Origin: Pseudomonadota bacterium
GTDB taxonomy: Bacteria; Pseudomonadota; Gammaproteobacteria; Xanthomonadales; Rhodanobacteraceae
Reading direction: 5' to 3'
DNA length: 64,000 nt
Assembly: GCA_021827205.1 (NCBI GenBank)
Contig: JAKAWV010000005.1
Span: forward strand, 1 to 64,000
Below the pieces are notes generated by a model. The model saw only the letters and a program-made list of their open reading frames with translations, was not told where the DNA came from and made no database searches. The position numbers and the translations under genes were made by a program. This document shows positions 45,523-55,126 of this stretch, piece by piece; position 1 is the first letter of the stretch, and each line of letters opens with the position of its first letter.

Positions 45523-45822
45523 ATGTGGTACGCCATCACCGCTACCGACCATCCCGACTCGCTGGCCGCGCGCAAGGCCGCACGCCCGGCGCATCTCGCG
45601 CGCTTGCAGGCACTGCATGAGCAGGGGCGCATGCTGCTGGCGGGGCCGTTTCCGGCGATCGATGCCGAAGACCCCGGCCCGGCGGGTTTCAGCGGCAGTC
45701 TGATCGTGGCGGAGTTCGTCGATCTCGCCGCCGCGCGAACCTGGGCCGAGGCCGATCCCTACCGCGCCGCGGGCGTTTACCGTAGTGTCGAGGTCAAGCC
45801 ATTTCGCAAGGTGCTGCCATGA
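45523..45822 (+). CDS. yciI: YciI-like protein
   Basis: 99 residues, the whole YciI domain: [45 protein letters not shown], read as [20 protein letters not shown], with the His-Asp dyad HLARL and later [16 protein letters not shown]. The fold is a ferredoxin-like dimer with a putative His-Asp active site; function is not established. It overlaps bolA (ATGA), a pairing common in this order. Start chosen by family length. Confidence 0.85.
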   Translation: MWYAITATDHPDSLAARKAARPAHLARLQALHEQGRMLLAGPFPAIDAEDPGPAGFSGSLIVAEFVDLAAARTWAEADPYRAAGVYRSVEVKPFRKVLP

Positions 45823-46091
45823 GCGAGGCGCGCGTGGCATTGATCCGCGAGTGCCTGCAGGCCGCGTTCGCGCCACTGGAACTCGATGTGATCGACGACA
45901 GCGCCAGGCACGCGGGTCACGCCGGCGCGCGTGATGGACGTGGGCACTTCAGCGTGCGCATCGTCAGCGCCGCATTCGTCGGCATGGCCCCACTGGCGCG
46001 GCACCGCGCCGTGTATGCGGCGCTGGGCGCGCTGATGGACAGCGATATCCACGCCCTGCAAATCGAGGCGGCACCGCCCGCCAGGCCCTGA
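45819..46091 (+). CDS. bolA: BolA family protein
   Basis: 90 residues covering the BolA domain: I-R-E-C-L-Q-A-A-F at the N-terminus, [20 protein letters not shown] with the conserved HxGH pattern, then the [20 protein letters not shown] helix. BolA proteins bind monothiol glutaredoxins and help in Fe-S and stress responses. It starts 4 bases inside yciI. The start of smc follows 196 bases later. Confidence 0.9.
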   Translation: MSEARVALIRECLQAAFAPLELDVIDDSARHAGHAGARDGRGHFSVRIVSAAFVGMAPLARHRAVYAALGALMDSDIHALQIEAAPPARP

Positions 46092-46287
46092 GCCCGGCAT
46101 CGGTTGTCGGCGCGCACGGCCATTGCGGGATGCACCTGAAACACGATTCAATGAATTTCAGCAAGTTGCACAAACTTTACAAGCTTGATTCGAGTCTTGC
46201 CGCGTTGCGCATGCATGCGCCCATTGGCTACAGTCACGGGCTTGGCCGCAGCGGGCAGCGCGGCGCTCACCGGATTCCTGTACGCGC
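46092..46287. promoter_or_regulatory. bolA-smc gap with a 14-base palindrome
   Basis: The perfect palindrome GCGCATGCATGCGC lies at 46207-46220, 68 bases before the smc ATG. An AT-rich patch upstream (near 46148-46185) may hold the smc promoter, but no convincing -35/-10 pair was found. The rest shows nothing recognisable. Confidence 0.3.
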
Positions 46288-49200
46288 ATGCGCCTGACCT
46301 CGATCAAGCTGGCCGGTTTCAAGTCCTTCGTCGACCCGACCACGCTGTCGCTGCCGACCAACATCACCTGCGTGGTAGGCCCCAACGGCAGCGGCAAATC
46401 CAACATCATCGACGCGGTGCGCTGGGTGCTGGGTGAAAGCGCGGCCAGTCGCCTGCGCAGCGAAAACATCACCGATGTGATCTTCGCCGGCTCGACCGCG
46501 CGCAATCCGGCCGGGCAGGCCAGCGTCGAACTGATGTTCGACAATGCCGATGGCAAGCTGGGTGGCGAGTGGGCCAACTTCGCCGAGATCTCGGTGCGGC
46601 GTCTGGTCAGTCACGACGGCCAGTCGAACTACTACATCAACGGCACGCGCTGTCGGCGCCGCGACATCACCGATCTGTTCCTTGGCACCGGCCTCGGCGC
46701 GCGCAGCTACGCGATCATCGAGCAGGGCGTGATCTCCGACATCGTCGAGTCCGAGCCCGAACATTTGCGCGTGCATCTGGAGGAAGCCGCCGGCATCTCC
46801 AAGTACAAGGAACGGCGCAAGGAAACCGAGAGCCGCATCAAGGCCACGCGCGAGAATCTGGATCGTATCCGCGACGTGCGTGACGAGGTCGACAAGCAGC
46901 TCGATCACCTCAATCGCCAGGCGCGCGCGGCCGAGCGTTGGCAGACGCTGAAGACCGAACAGACGCGCCGCGAGGCCGAACTGCGCGCGCTCGAATACCG
47001 TGCGCTGAGCACCGAACTGGCGCTGCAGCAGCGGGCGCTGCGCGACAGCGAGCTGGCGATCGAGCGCGAACAGGCGGCGCTGGCCGAGATTGAAAACCGC
47101 CTCGAACACGCGCGCGCGGCGCATGCCGAAGCCGGCGTGCAATTCAACGCGGCGCAGGCCGAAACCTACGAGATCGGGGCCGAGGTCGCGCGCGTCGAAC
47201 AGCAGTTGCGCCACAACCGCGAGCTCGGCGAGCGCCTGCAGCGCGAGCAGACCGAAACCGCCACGCAACTGCAGCAGATCGAGCATCAGCTTGAAGAAGA
47301 TCAAACCCGTCAGCGCGAACAACGCCGCGCCCAGGACGAGGTCGCGCCGCAGCTCGAAACCCTGCGCGCCGACGTGCTGCGCCACGAACAGGCGCTGGCG
47401 CAGGCCGAGGCGCAACTGGCCACATGGCAGCAGGATTGGGACACGCACAGCCGTGAATCCGCCGACGTGGCGCGAGCGGCCGAGGTCGAGCGCACGCACC
47501 TGAGCCATCTCGACCGCGAAGGCATGGACTTGGCGCGCCGCCGTGAAACCCTGGAACGCGAACGCGGCGGCACCGATCTCGCCGCGCTGGCCGCAGAGAT
47601 TGGCGTGCTCGAACAGCAGCACGATGCGCAGCAGCAACGGGTCGAACGCCTCAACGCCACACTGGAACAGCACAAGGCGGAATTGGCTCGGGCGCAGACG
47701 CACGAACGCGAGCAGCAGGCGGCACAGGATCGCGCGCGGCAGAACGTGCAGATGCTGCGTGGGCGACTGGCTTCACTGGAAGCCTTGCAACACGCCGCGC
47801 TGGGCGAGGACGACGCGCGTCTGCGCGGTTGGCTGCAGCGCCTCGGCCTGCAGCAGGCCACGCGCCTGGGCGCGCAGCTCAAGGTGGATGCGGGCTGGGA
47901 GCGCGCGGTGGAAACCGTGCTCGCCGGCTGGCTCGACGCGGTGCTCACCACGCAGCCGCTGGACGCTGTCGCGGCACTGGCCGCGGATGATGATTTCGAT
48001 CTGACCCTGCTCGGCCTTGCTCACGCGAGTAGCACTGCCGCGGCCGCCGACACGCTGGCCGCGCACGCCCAAGGCCCGGCTGCGGCGCTGGCCCTGCTGG
48101 CGCGCGTGCATACCGCCGCCGATCTGCTCAACGCGCGCACGCTGGCGGCGAATCTCGCGCCGGGGCAAAGTGTCATCACCCCCGGTGGCGAATGGCTGGG
48201 TCGCGATTTCTTGCGCGTGCTCCGCGGCGGTGACAAACAGGCCGGCGTGCTGGCGCGCGCGCGCGAAATCGAATCCGTGCAGACCATGCTGGCCGAGGCC
48301 GAGGCCGCCACGCAGGCGGCCAGCGCTGCCGTGGAGGCCGCCACCGTCGCGCGCGCCGAGCACGAACGTTTGCGCGAGGACACCCAGCGCGAGCTGTATC
48401 AGGCGCATCGACGTCTCTCGGAATTGGCGGGTCAGCGCCAAAGCCAATCCGGCAAGCTGGAACTGGCGCGCAATCGCCTGGCACGACTGGACGAGGAACT
48501 CGGCGGCGTGGCGCAGCGCCTGGTGGCGCTGGAAGGTGAAACGCGCGGCGCGCGCGCCAAGCTGGAAACCGCGCTGGCGCGCATGGGCGTCGATGAAACC
48601 CGGCGCCATGAGCTGGAAGCTGCGCGCCGCATCCTGCTGGAAGCGCGCGAAGAGGCGCGCATGAATCTGCGCGAGGCCAGCGAGCGACAGCGACAACTGG
48701 CGCTGGGGTTGGAATCGCGGCGCAGCGCACTGGCCGCGCTGGAACAGGCGATCGCGCGCACGCAGACGCAAAGCGCGCAGGCGCGCGCGCGCGCCGATGC
48801 GCTGGCCGCGCAACTCGCCACCGGCGCTGCGCCGCTGGCCGAACTGGAAGCCGAACGCGCGGTGTATCTCGAACAGCGCCTGCTGGCCGATCGCGCGCTG
48901 GTGACTGCGCGTGGTGCGCTGGCGTCCGTTGAAGCCAGCCTACGTGCGCTGGAAGGCGAACGCCAGCACGCCGAACAACGCCTACTGCGGCAGCGCGAGC
49001 AGGGCACCGAGTGGCGTCTCGCCGAGCAGGCGCAACGCCTGCGCGCGGCGCAGATCGCCGAGAGCATCAGCGCCAGCGGTCTGGCACTGGATGAAGTGCT
49101 GGCCGGCCTCGCCGAGGATATCGAGATCGGCGGCTTTCGCACCGCGCTGCTGGATCTGGAGCAGAAGATTCGCCGCCTGGAGCCTATCAACCTCGCCGCC

Positions 49201-49794
49201 ATCCAGGAATACGCCGAGCAGGCCGAGCGCAAGACTTACCTCGACGCGCAACTGGCCGATCTGACCGAGGCGCTGCAGACGCTGGAATCCGCGATCCGCA
49301 AGATCGACCGCGAGACCCGACAGATGTTTCGCGATACGTTCGACAAGGTCAACGCCGGCTTACAAGAGCTTTTCCCGCGCCTGTTCGGCGGTGGCACGGC
49401 CTACCTCGAACTCACCGGCGAGGATTTGCTCGATGCCGGCGTGGCGATCATGGCGCGCCCGCCAGGCAAACGCAGCAGCAATATCTCGCAGCTCTCGGGT
49501 GGCGAGAAGGCGCTGATCGCGGTGGCGCTGGTGTTCGCCATTTTCCGGCTCAACCCGGCGCCGTTCTGTATCCTCGATGAGGTCGATGCGCCGCTGGACG
49601 AAGCCAATGTCGGCCGCTTCACCGAACTGGTCAAGGAGATGAGCGATCGCGTGCAGTTCTTGTACGTGACACACAACAAAACCAGCATGGAGTCGGCCCA
49701 GCATTTGTGCGGTGTGGCTATGCGCGAGCCGGGCGTGTCGCGTCTGGTGCAGGTGGATCTCGAAGAAGCCGCTAAACTCGCCGGCGTTGCCTGA
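46288..49794 (+). CDS. smc: Chromosome segregation protein SMC
   Basis: 1168 residues, the full SMC length. ATPase head halves at both ends: Walker A VGPNGSGKSNI near residues 30-40, and the C-terminal signature LSGGEKALIAVALVFA with Walker B CILDEVDAPLDEANV. Long coiled coils run through about 170-500 and 660-1000, with a hinge domain of lower coil propensity near 520-640. It condenses and segregates chromosomes with ScpA/ScpB, which are not in the window. zipA follows 39 bases after the stop. Confidence 0.97.
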   Translation: MRLTSIKLAGFKSFVDPTTLSLPTNITCVVGPNGSGKSNIIDAVRWVLGESAASRLRSENITDVIFAGSTARNPAGQASVELMFDNADGKLGGEWANFAEISVRRLVSHDGQSNYYINGTRCRRRDITDLFLGTGLGARSYAIIEQGVISDIVESEPEHLRVHLEEAAGISKYKERRKETESRIKATRENLDRIRDVRDEVDKQLDHLNRQARAAERWQTLKTEQTRREAELRALEYRALSTELALQQRALRDSELAIEREQAALAEIENRLEHARAAHAEAGVQFNAAQAETYEIGAEVARVEQQLRHNRELGERLQREQTETATQLQQIEHQLEEDQTRQREQRRAQDEVAPQLETLRADVLRHEQALAQAEAQLATWQQDWDTHSRESADVARAAEVERTHLSHLDREGMDLARRRETLERERGGTDLAALAAEIGVLEQQHDAQQQRVERLNATLEQHKAELARAQTHEREQQAAQDRARQNVQMLRGRLASLEALQHAALGEDDARLRGWLQRLGLQQATRLGAQLKVDAGWERAVETVLAGWLDAVLTTQPLDAVAALAADDDFDLTLLGLAHASSTAAAADTLAAHAQGPAAALALLARVHTAADLLNARTLAANLAPGQSVITPGGEWLGRDFLRVLRGGDKQAGVLARAREIESVQTMLAEAEAATQAASAAVEAATVARAEHERLREDTQRELYQAHRRLSELAGQRQSQSGKLELARNRLARLDEELGGVAQRLVALEGETRGARAKLETALARMGVDETRRHELEAARRILLEAREEARMNLREASERQRQLALGLESRRSALAALEQAIARTQTQSAQARARADALAAQLATGAAPLAELEAERAVYLEQRLLADRALVTARGALASVEASLRALEGERQHAEQRLLRQREQGTEWRLAEQAQRLRAAQIAESISASGLALDEVLAGLAEDIEIGGFRTALLDLEQKIRRLEPINLAAIQEYAEQAERKTYLDAQLADLTEALQTLESAIRKIDRETRQMFRDTFDKVNAGLQELFPRLFGGGTAYLELTGEDLLDAGVAIMARPPGKRSSNISQLSGGEKALIAVALVFAIFRLNPAPFCILDEVDAPLDEANVGRFTELVKEMSDRVQFLYVTHNKTSMESAQHLCGVAMREPGVSRLVQVDLEEAAKLAGVA

Positions 49795-49833
49795 CATTTT
49801 CCGTGCTGATCGGCACGGACCCCGGAGATCACG

Positions 49834-50616
49834 ATGCATTGGGACCCCGCGATCGGCCTGCCGCTGCTGATCCTGAGCCTTGTCGCGCTGCTGGCGATCT
49901 ACATCATCGGGCGCAAGCGCCCGCCAGCCGCCACACGCAGCGAGCCCGAGCGCGGCGAGAGCGCGCGCATCGAGCCGCGTTTCGGCGATGCGGCGCTGGA
50001 TGCGGAACCTGATGTGGAGCGCGTGATCGCTCCCGCGTTTGGCAAGCCCAGCGCCAGGCCCGCTGCCACGCAAGCGCCGCTGTTGCGCGAGGCGGTCGCG
50101 CCGACAGCACCGCCCGCGCCCGCGCCTGCCGCGCCCGCCAGGACCGCCGGCAAGCGTCAGGAGATGAACATCGAGCGCATCGTCAGCCTGTTCGTCAGCG
50201 CGCGCGAAGGCCGGGTATTTCGCGGCGTCGATCTGGTGGTCGCCGCCGAAAAAGTGGGTCTTGAATTCGGTGACATGAACATCTTCCACCGCCTCGACGA
50301 CCGCAGCGCGGCGCTGGGTCCGGTGTTCAGCGTGGCCAACATGGTCAAGCCGGGCAGTTTCGATCTGGCGCGCATCGATACCGCAAGCACGCCCGGCCTC
50401 GGCTTTTTCATGACGCTGCCCGGGCCGCTCAGCGCACTGGATGCCTGGGACGCCATGCTGCCCGCCGCGCAGCGCATGGCCGAGCTGCTCGATGGCGTGC
50501 TGCTGGATTCCGAGCGCAACGGGCTGGGCCGCCAGGGCATCCAGCACATTCGCGATGACCTGCGCGGTTGGGACCGCCGCCACGAGGGCGAGGAAATCGG
50601 ACTGCGCTCGCGCTGA
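49834..50616 (+). CDS. zipA: Cell division protein ZipA
   Basis: 260 residues. An N-terminal membrane anchor (GLPLLILSLVALLAIYIIG) is followed by a charged and Pro/Ala-rich linker to about residue 108. The C-terminal FtsZ-binding domain begins at MNIERIVSLFVSAREGRVFRG and contains FGDMNIFHRLDDRSAALGPVF and MVKPGSFDLARID. It tethers the Z-ring to the membrane. CGGAG precedes the ATG. The smc-zipA pair is kept, but ligA, its usual neighbour, is 17 kb upstream. Confidence 0.95.
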   Translation: MHWDPAIGLPLLILSLVALLAIYIIGRKRPPAATRSEPERGESARIEPRFGDAALDAEPDVERVIAPAFGKPSARPAATQAPLLREAVAPTAPPAPAPAAPARTAGKRQEMNIERIVSLFVSAREGRVFRGVDLVVAAEKVGLEFGDMNIFHRLDDRSAALGPVFSVANMVKPGSFDLARIDTASTPGLGFFMTLPGPLSALDAWDAMLPAAQRMAELLDGVLLDSERNGLGRQGIQHIRDDLRGWDRRHEGEEIGLRSR

Positions 50617-50721
50617 GTTGCGCTCAAATCCGACGCTGTCCATCCGGCGCGCGCGACACGATCGGCACCACGTACAGGCGCAGCGCGGAATTCGGTGGAT
50701 GCGGGTAGGCGCAACCTGTGC

Positions 50722-50979
50722 TCAGGCGCTCAGGCTGCGCACCAGTTCGATGTACTTGCGCTGCGCCTCGCTGCGTTCGGTACCCTTGAGCTTGGCCCAG
50801 GCCTCGTACTTGGCGGTGCCGACGAAATCGAAGAAGCCCGGTTTGGGACCATCGACATCGCCCGTGGAACCCTGCTTGTACAGCGCGTAGAGCTTGAGCA
50901 GCGTGTCGTTGTCGGGGCGCTCGCCAAGCTTTTTGACGGCCTCGGTGGCGGCGAGAAATTGCTGATCGAGATCGGCCAT
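50722..50979 (-). CDS. Acyl-CoA-binding protein (ACBP)
   Basis: 85 residues, the classic ACBP length. MADLDQQFLAATEAVKKL opens the first helix. LKLYALYKQGSTGDVDGPKP carries the acyl-CoA signature (L-Y-x-L-Y-K-Q-x-T-x-G-D). KYEAWAKLKGTERSEAQRKYIELV ends the domain, including the W and K that contact CoA. It binds long-chain acyl-CoA in the cytosol. Bacterial ACBPs are sporadic; this lies near fadD, which makes its ligand. It is convergent with zipA. Confidence 0.92.
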   Translation of the reverse strand: MADLDQQFLAATEAVKKLGERPDNDTLLKLYALYKQGSTGDVDGPKPGFFDFVGTAKYEAWAKLKGTERSEAQRKYIELVRSLSA

Positions 50980-51237
50980 GACGGGCGTCTGCGGGTGTGG
51001 GCGGCGGGGGTTGTAGCACGCACCCTGCAGGGGGTCAACGCACAATGCACACAGGCGCCACGCCATCGGTGATGCGCCGGCGCGGCCATGCACACAGCCG
51101 ACCAGTTGCGTCAGTCAGGTGACGGCGAGGGGCGGTCAGTGCCGTGTCCAGTCAGCATTTTCGCGGTCTGCGCGGCTGGCCCGGATCCTGCTTGGGTGTA
51201 TGCGCACCCGGCGCAGGGGCCGGAACCGGACAACACC

Positions 51238-51576
51238 ATGAGCGCACAGAACCTTTATCGTCACGCCCGCCTGCATGTGGTCAGCGCGGTGCTGCTCAGC
51301 CGCGGCGCCGAGAGCGCGCAGAGCGAGATGGTCGATATTTCCGCAACCGGCTTGTGTGTGCAGCGCCCGCAGCAATGGCAAGGCGGTCCCGGACAACTGT
51401 GGACGCTGGATCTGCTGCTGGAAGGCGACGCGCATGTCAATCTGGAAGCCACTTGCGTGCGCGAGACCGCGAACAAGCTGTGCTTCGAGTTCACGCGCAT
51501 TCCCGAGGATCGCCAGATCCCGTTATGGAACCTGCTTGGCGGCTACGCCGACCGCGTCGAAGCGTTCAGCGCCTGA
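51238..51576 (+). CDS. PilZ-domain protein
   Basis: 112 residues from the ATG at 51238. The PilZ core is visible in SEMVDISATGLCVQRP (the DxSxxG motif) and VNLEATCVRETANKLCFEF, with RHARLHV at the N-terminus in place of the RxxxR c-di-GMP-binding arginines. Binding is thus plausible but not certain. It is convergent with fadD, whose stop lies 28 bases away. No partner domain is attached. Confidence 0.75.
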   Translation: MSAQNLYRHARLHVVSAVLLSRGAESAQSEMVDISATGLCVQRPQQWQGGPGQLWTLDLLLEGDAHVNLEATCVRETANKLCFEFTRIPEDRQIPLWNLLGGYADRVEAFSA

Positions 51577-51604
51577 GAACGGCTCAGGCGCACGGACTCC
51601 ATGT

Positions 51605-53281
51605 TCAGGTTTTGGCGCTGTCGCGCAGTTCGCGGCGCAGGATCTTGCCGACGTTGGTCTTGGGCAGATTGTCGCGAAACTCGATGTAATGCGGGCGCTT
51701 GTAGCCGGTAAGGTTTTCCTTGGCGTAAGCGCGCACCTCGGCTTCGGTGAGCGCGGGATTCTTGCGCACCACGAAGAGCTTCACCGTCTCGCCGGATTTC
51801 TCATCGGGTACGCCGATCGCGGCCACCTCGAGCACGCCGGGGCAGGCGGCCATGACGTCCTCGACCTCATTCGGGTACACGTTGAAACCGGACACCAGGA
51901 TCATGTCCTTCTTGCGATCGACGATGTAGAAAAATCCGTTGGCGTCCATGCGCGCGATATCGCCAGTGTGCAGCCAGCCGCCGGCATCCATGACCTTGGC
52001 GGTTTCGTCGGGGCGATTCCAGTAGCCCCGCATCACCTGCGGACCCTTGACGCACAACTCACCGACCTCGCCCGCGGCCAGCAGGTTGCCGCTGTCGTCC
52101 TGCACGCAGACTTCGGTGGAAGGCACGGGCAGACCGATCGAGCCGTTGTAGGCGGCCAGATCCAGCGGGTTGATGCACACCGCCGGGCTGGTTTCGGTGA
52201 GGCCATAGGCTTCCACCAGGGTGCAGCCAGTCACCTGTTTCCAGCGCTCGGCCACGGCGCGTTGCACGGCCATGCCGCCGCCAAGCGTCATGCGCAGATG
52301 CGAGAAGTCCAGTTCACTGAAGCCGGGGGTGTTGAGCAGGCCGTTGAATAGCGTGTTGACGCCGGTGATGGCGGTGAACCGCAATTTGCCCAGCTCCTTG
52401 ACGAAACCCGGCATATCGCGCGGATTGGTGATCAGATAGGCGTAGCCGCCGGTTTTCAGAAAGGTGAAGCAATTGGCTGTCAGCGAAAAGATGTGATACA
52501 GCGGCAGGGCGGTGACGATGATTTCCTCGCCCTCGTGCAGCACCGACTGAATCCATGTCGAAGCCTGCAGCATGTTGGCAACCATGTTGCCGTGGCTGAG
52601 CATCGCCCCCTTGGCCACGCCGGTAGTGCCACCGGTGTATTGCAGGAAGGCCAGATCGTCGTGATTCAGCGTCACCTGCGGGGGTGCGTGGCCCGCGCCC
52701 AGCGCCAGCGCCTGGTGCAGGCTGACAGCCCCGGGCAATTGCCAGGCCGGCACCATTTTCTTGAGGTGACGCACCACGAGATTCATCAGCGTGCCTTTGA
52801 GCGCGCCCAGCATCTCGCCCAGGCTGGTGACCACCACGCTGCGCACGTCGGTGTTTGCGATCACGCCCTGCAGCACGCTGGCGAAATTTTCCAGCACCAC
52901 GATGGCCCTGGCGCCGGAGTCCTTGAGCTGGTGTTCCAGCTCGCGTGCGGTGTACAGCGGGTTGGTGTTGACTACCACCAGGCCGGCGCGCAGCGCGCCA
53001 AACAGAGCGATCGGATACTGCAGGATGTTGGGCAGCATGATCGCGATGCGATCGCCCTTGGCCAGCCCGAGCGTGCCGCTCAAATAGGCAGCGAACTGCG
53101 CGCTGAGGCGATCGACGTCGGCATAGCTCAGCGTGCGGCCGTAATTGCCGTAAGCCGGACGCTGTGCAAAGCGTACGCAGGCCTCGTCGATGACCGCCAC
53201 GACCGAGGCGTAGCGGGTCAGATCGATTTCGGCAGAGACGCTTTTCGGGTAGTGCGCAAGCCAGGGACGCTCAACGCCCAT
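51605..53281 (-). CDS. fadD: Long-chain acyl-CoA ligase (FadD/RpfB-like)
   Basis: 558 residues, an ANL-family adenylate-forming enzyme. The AMP-binding P-loop is YTGGTTGVAKGAMLSH, A5 is VEAYGLTETSP, and A7-A8 are GWLHTGDIARMD and DRKKDMILVSGFNVYPNEVED. The catalytic Lys is in LPKTNVGKILRREL. It activates fatty acids as CoA esters. In Xanthomonas the homologue RpfB sits in the rpf cluster and also turns over DSF signals; acnA (RpfA) lies close by here too. No rpfF is present in the window. Confidence 0.93.
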   Translation of the reverse strand: MGVERPWLAHYPKSVSAEIDLTRYASVVAVIDEACVRFAQRPAYGNYGRTLSYADVDRLSAQFAAYLSGTLGLAKGDRIAIMLPNILQYPIALFGALRAGLVVVNTNPLYTARELEHQLKDSGARAIVVLENFASVLQGVIANTDVRSVVVTSLGEMLGALKGTLMNLVVRHLKKMVPAWQLPGAVSLHQALALGAGHAPPQVTLNHDDLAFLQYTGGTTGVAKGAMLSHGNMVANMLQASTWIQSVLHEGEEIIVTALPLYHIFSLTANCFTFLKTGGYAYLITNPRDMPGFVKELGKLRFTAITGVNTLFNGLLNTPGFSELDFSHLRMTLGGGMAVQRAVAERWKQVTGCTLVEAYGLTETSPAVCINPLDLAAYNGSIGLPVPSTEVCVQDDSGNLLAAGEVGELCVKGPQVMRGYWNRPDETAKVMDAGGWLHTGDIARMDANGFFYIVDRKKDMILVSGFNVYPNEVEDVMAACPGVLEVAAIGVPDEKSGETVKLFVVRKNPALTEAEVRAYAKENLTGYKRPHYIEFRDNLPKTNVGKILRRELRDSAKT

Positions 53282-53480
53282 GTGTTGACCTCATCGACTG
53301 CAAGGATGGTGGCGCACCGCGCGCGCAGGCATGGGTCGATTGCAACATAGCCCCCCAAGGCCGGCAAGGCGCGCTGCAACGGCATGACTTATGGCAGGGG
53401 CGCGGAACCCCAGCGGGGTTGACGGCTCTAATGCACCGCATGCGCCATTCAGCGCACGTTACTGACCCCAGGAGAACACC

Positions 53481-55037
53481 TTGAAGCTGCAACGTAAAGT
53501 TCTGCCTCTGCTGCTGGCCGCGAGCCTGCTGCCCATGGGCGCCTATGCGGCGCATGCCGAGTCCGCCAAGACCGAAACCGCCGCGACCGCGGTGCCGCAG
53601 CAGCGCGAAGTGGTGACCCACGGCAGCGTGCGCATCGGCAACCAGGATCTGCGCTACACCGCCACCGCCGGTACCATCATCCTGCGCGATGACAAGAACG
53701 CACCAGTCGCCACCATGTTCTACGTGGCTTACACCAAGGACGGTGTGCGCAACGAGGCCAAGCGTCCGATCACCTTTCTGTACAACGGCGGCCCGGGTTC
53801 GTCCTCGATCTGGCTGCACATGGGCGGCCTGGGGCCGATGAAGGTCGCGCTCAACAACGCCGGCGCCACGCCACCCGCGCCCTATGCCATCGTGCCCAAC
53901 CACGACAGTCTGCTCAATGACAGCGATCTGGTGTTCATCGATGCGGTCGGCACCGGCTACAGCCACGTGGTCGGCAAGGGCAACGACAAGATGTTCTGGG
54001 GCGTGGATCAGGACGTAAAGTCCTTCAGCCAGTTCATCCAGCGTTATCTCACGCAATTCAACCGCTGGAACTCGCCCAAGTTCCTGTTGGGCGAGAGCTA
54101 TGGCACCACGCGCTCGGCGGCGCTGGTGGAGTATCTGCAGGACCAGGGCGTGAGCATGAACGGCGTGGTGCTGCAGTCGTCCATCCTCAACTACGGCTTG
54201 CTGATGCCGGGCTCGGACACGAAATACGAGCTTTATCTGCCTACCTACACCGCGTTGGCGTGGTATCACCACAAGCTACCGGGCAATCCGGGTACCGATT
54301 TGCCGGCGTTGCTGGCCAAGGTGCAGACCTTCGCCCTCGGCGAGTATGCGCACGCGCTGGCGCAGGGCGAGAACCTCTCCAGCAGCGAGCGTGACGCGGT
54401 GGCCGCCAAACTGTATGAGTACACCGGGCTGCCGCTGGAGTACATCAAGCGTGCCAATTTGCGCGTCGAGGCCAGCAACTTCCGCAAGGAGCTGATGCTT
54501 CCCGAGCGCGAGAGCATCGGCCGCTACGACGGGCGCTACGCCGGGCTGGATATCAACGCCATCGGCTCGACGCCCGACTTCGACCCGTCCGATCAGTTCG
54601 TTTCACCGGGCTTCACCACGGCGTTCAACTGGTATCTGAGCAACGTGCTCAAGTACCACTCCGAGCGCCCGTACAAGGTCATGAATGACAAGGTTATCGG
54701 CGAGTGGGATTGGCACCATGCCGTGCCGGGTTTGGGCTGGAAGCTGCCGCTGCCCTATGTCGCCGGTGATCTTGGCGCCGCGCTGCGCAAGAATCCCTAC
54801 CTGCGCGTGCTGTCGGCCAACGGCTACTTCGATCTGGCCACGCCATTCTTCGCCACCGAGTACGATCTTGACCACATGATGCTCGAGCCGCAGTTGCGCA
54901 GCCACGTCGAATTCACCTTCTACGATTCGGGTCACATGATTTATCTCAACCCGCAGGCGCTGGCTGCTTACCACACAGACCTCAACCGGTTCTACCGCAG
55001 TACGCTGGCGGTTGACGCTGCCGGCGACAAGCAGTAA
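53481..55037 (+). CDS. Secreted serine carboxypeptidase (peptidase S10)
   Basis: 518 residues with a TTG start at 53481 supported by AGGAG 6 bases upstream; no in-frame ATG fits the signal peptide better. The N-terminus KVLPLLLAASLLPMGAYAAHA is a signal peptide. Peptidase S10 landmarks are NGGPGSSSIWLHMGGLGP (oxyanion), GESYGTTRSAALVEYLQ (catalytic Ser), ANGYFDLATPF (Asp) and DSGHMIYLNP (His). It should remove C-terminal residues from peptides in the periplasm or outside. Such enzymes are frequent in xanthomonads. Confidence 0.9.
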   Translation: MKLQRKVLPLLLAASLLPMGAYAAHAESAKTETAATAVPQQREVVTHGSVRIGNQDLRYTATAGTIILRDDKNAPVATMFYVAYTKDGVRNEAKRPITFLYNGGPGSSSIWLHMGGLGPMKVALNNAGATPPAPYAIVPNHDSLLNDSDLVFIDAVGTGYSHVVGKGNDKMFWGVDQDVKSFSQFIQRYLTQFNRWNSPKFLLGESYGTTRSAALVEYLQDQGVSMNGVVLQSSILNYGLLMPGSDTKYELYLPTYTALAWYHHKLPGNPGTDLPALLAKVQTFALGEYAHALAQGENLSSSERDAVAAKLYEYTGLPLEYIKRANLRVEASNFRKELMLPERESIGRYDGRYAGLDINAIGSTPDFDPSDQFVSPGFTTAFNWYLSNVLKYHSERPYKVMNDKVIGEWDWHHAVPGLGWKLPLPYVAGDLGAALRKNPYLRVLSANGYFDLATPFFATEYDLDHMMLEPQLRSHVEFTFYDSGHMIYLNPQALAAYHTDLNRFYRSTLAVDAAGDKQ

Positions 55038-55126
55038 CACCGTTGCCCATGGACCGTGCGGGCGTGGTGCCCGTGCGGTCAACCGTGGCGAATTGGCCGC
55101 GTTATCCAGGAGGAGCCTTTCTGGAG

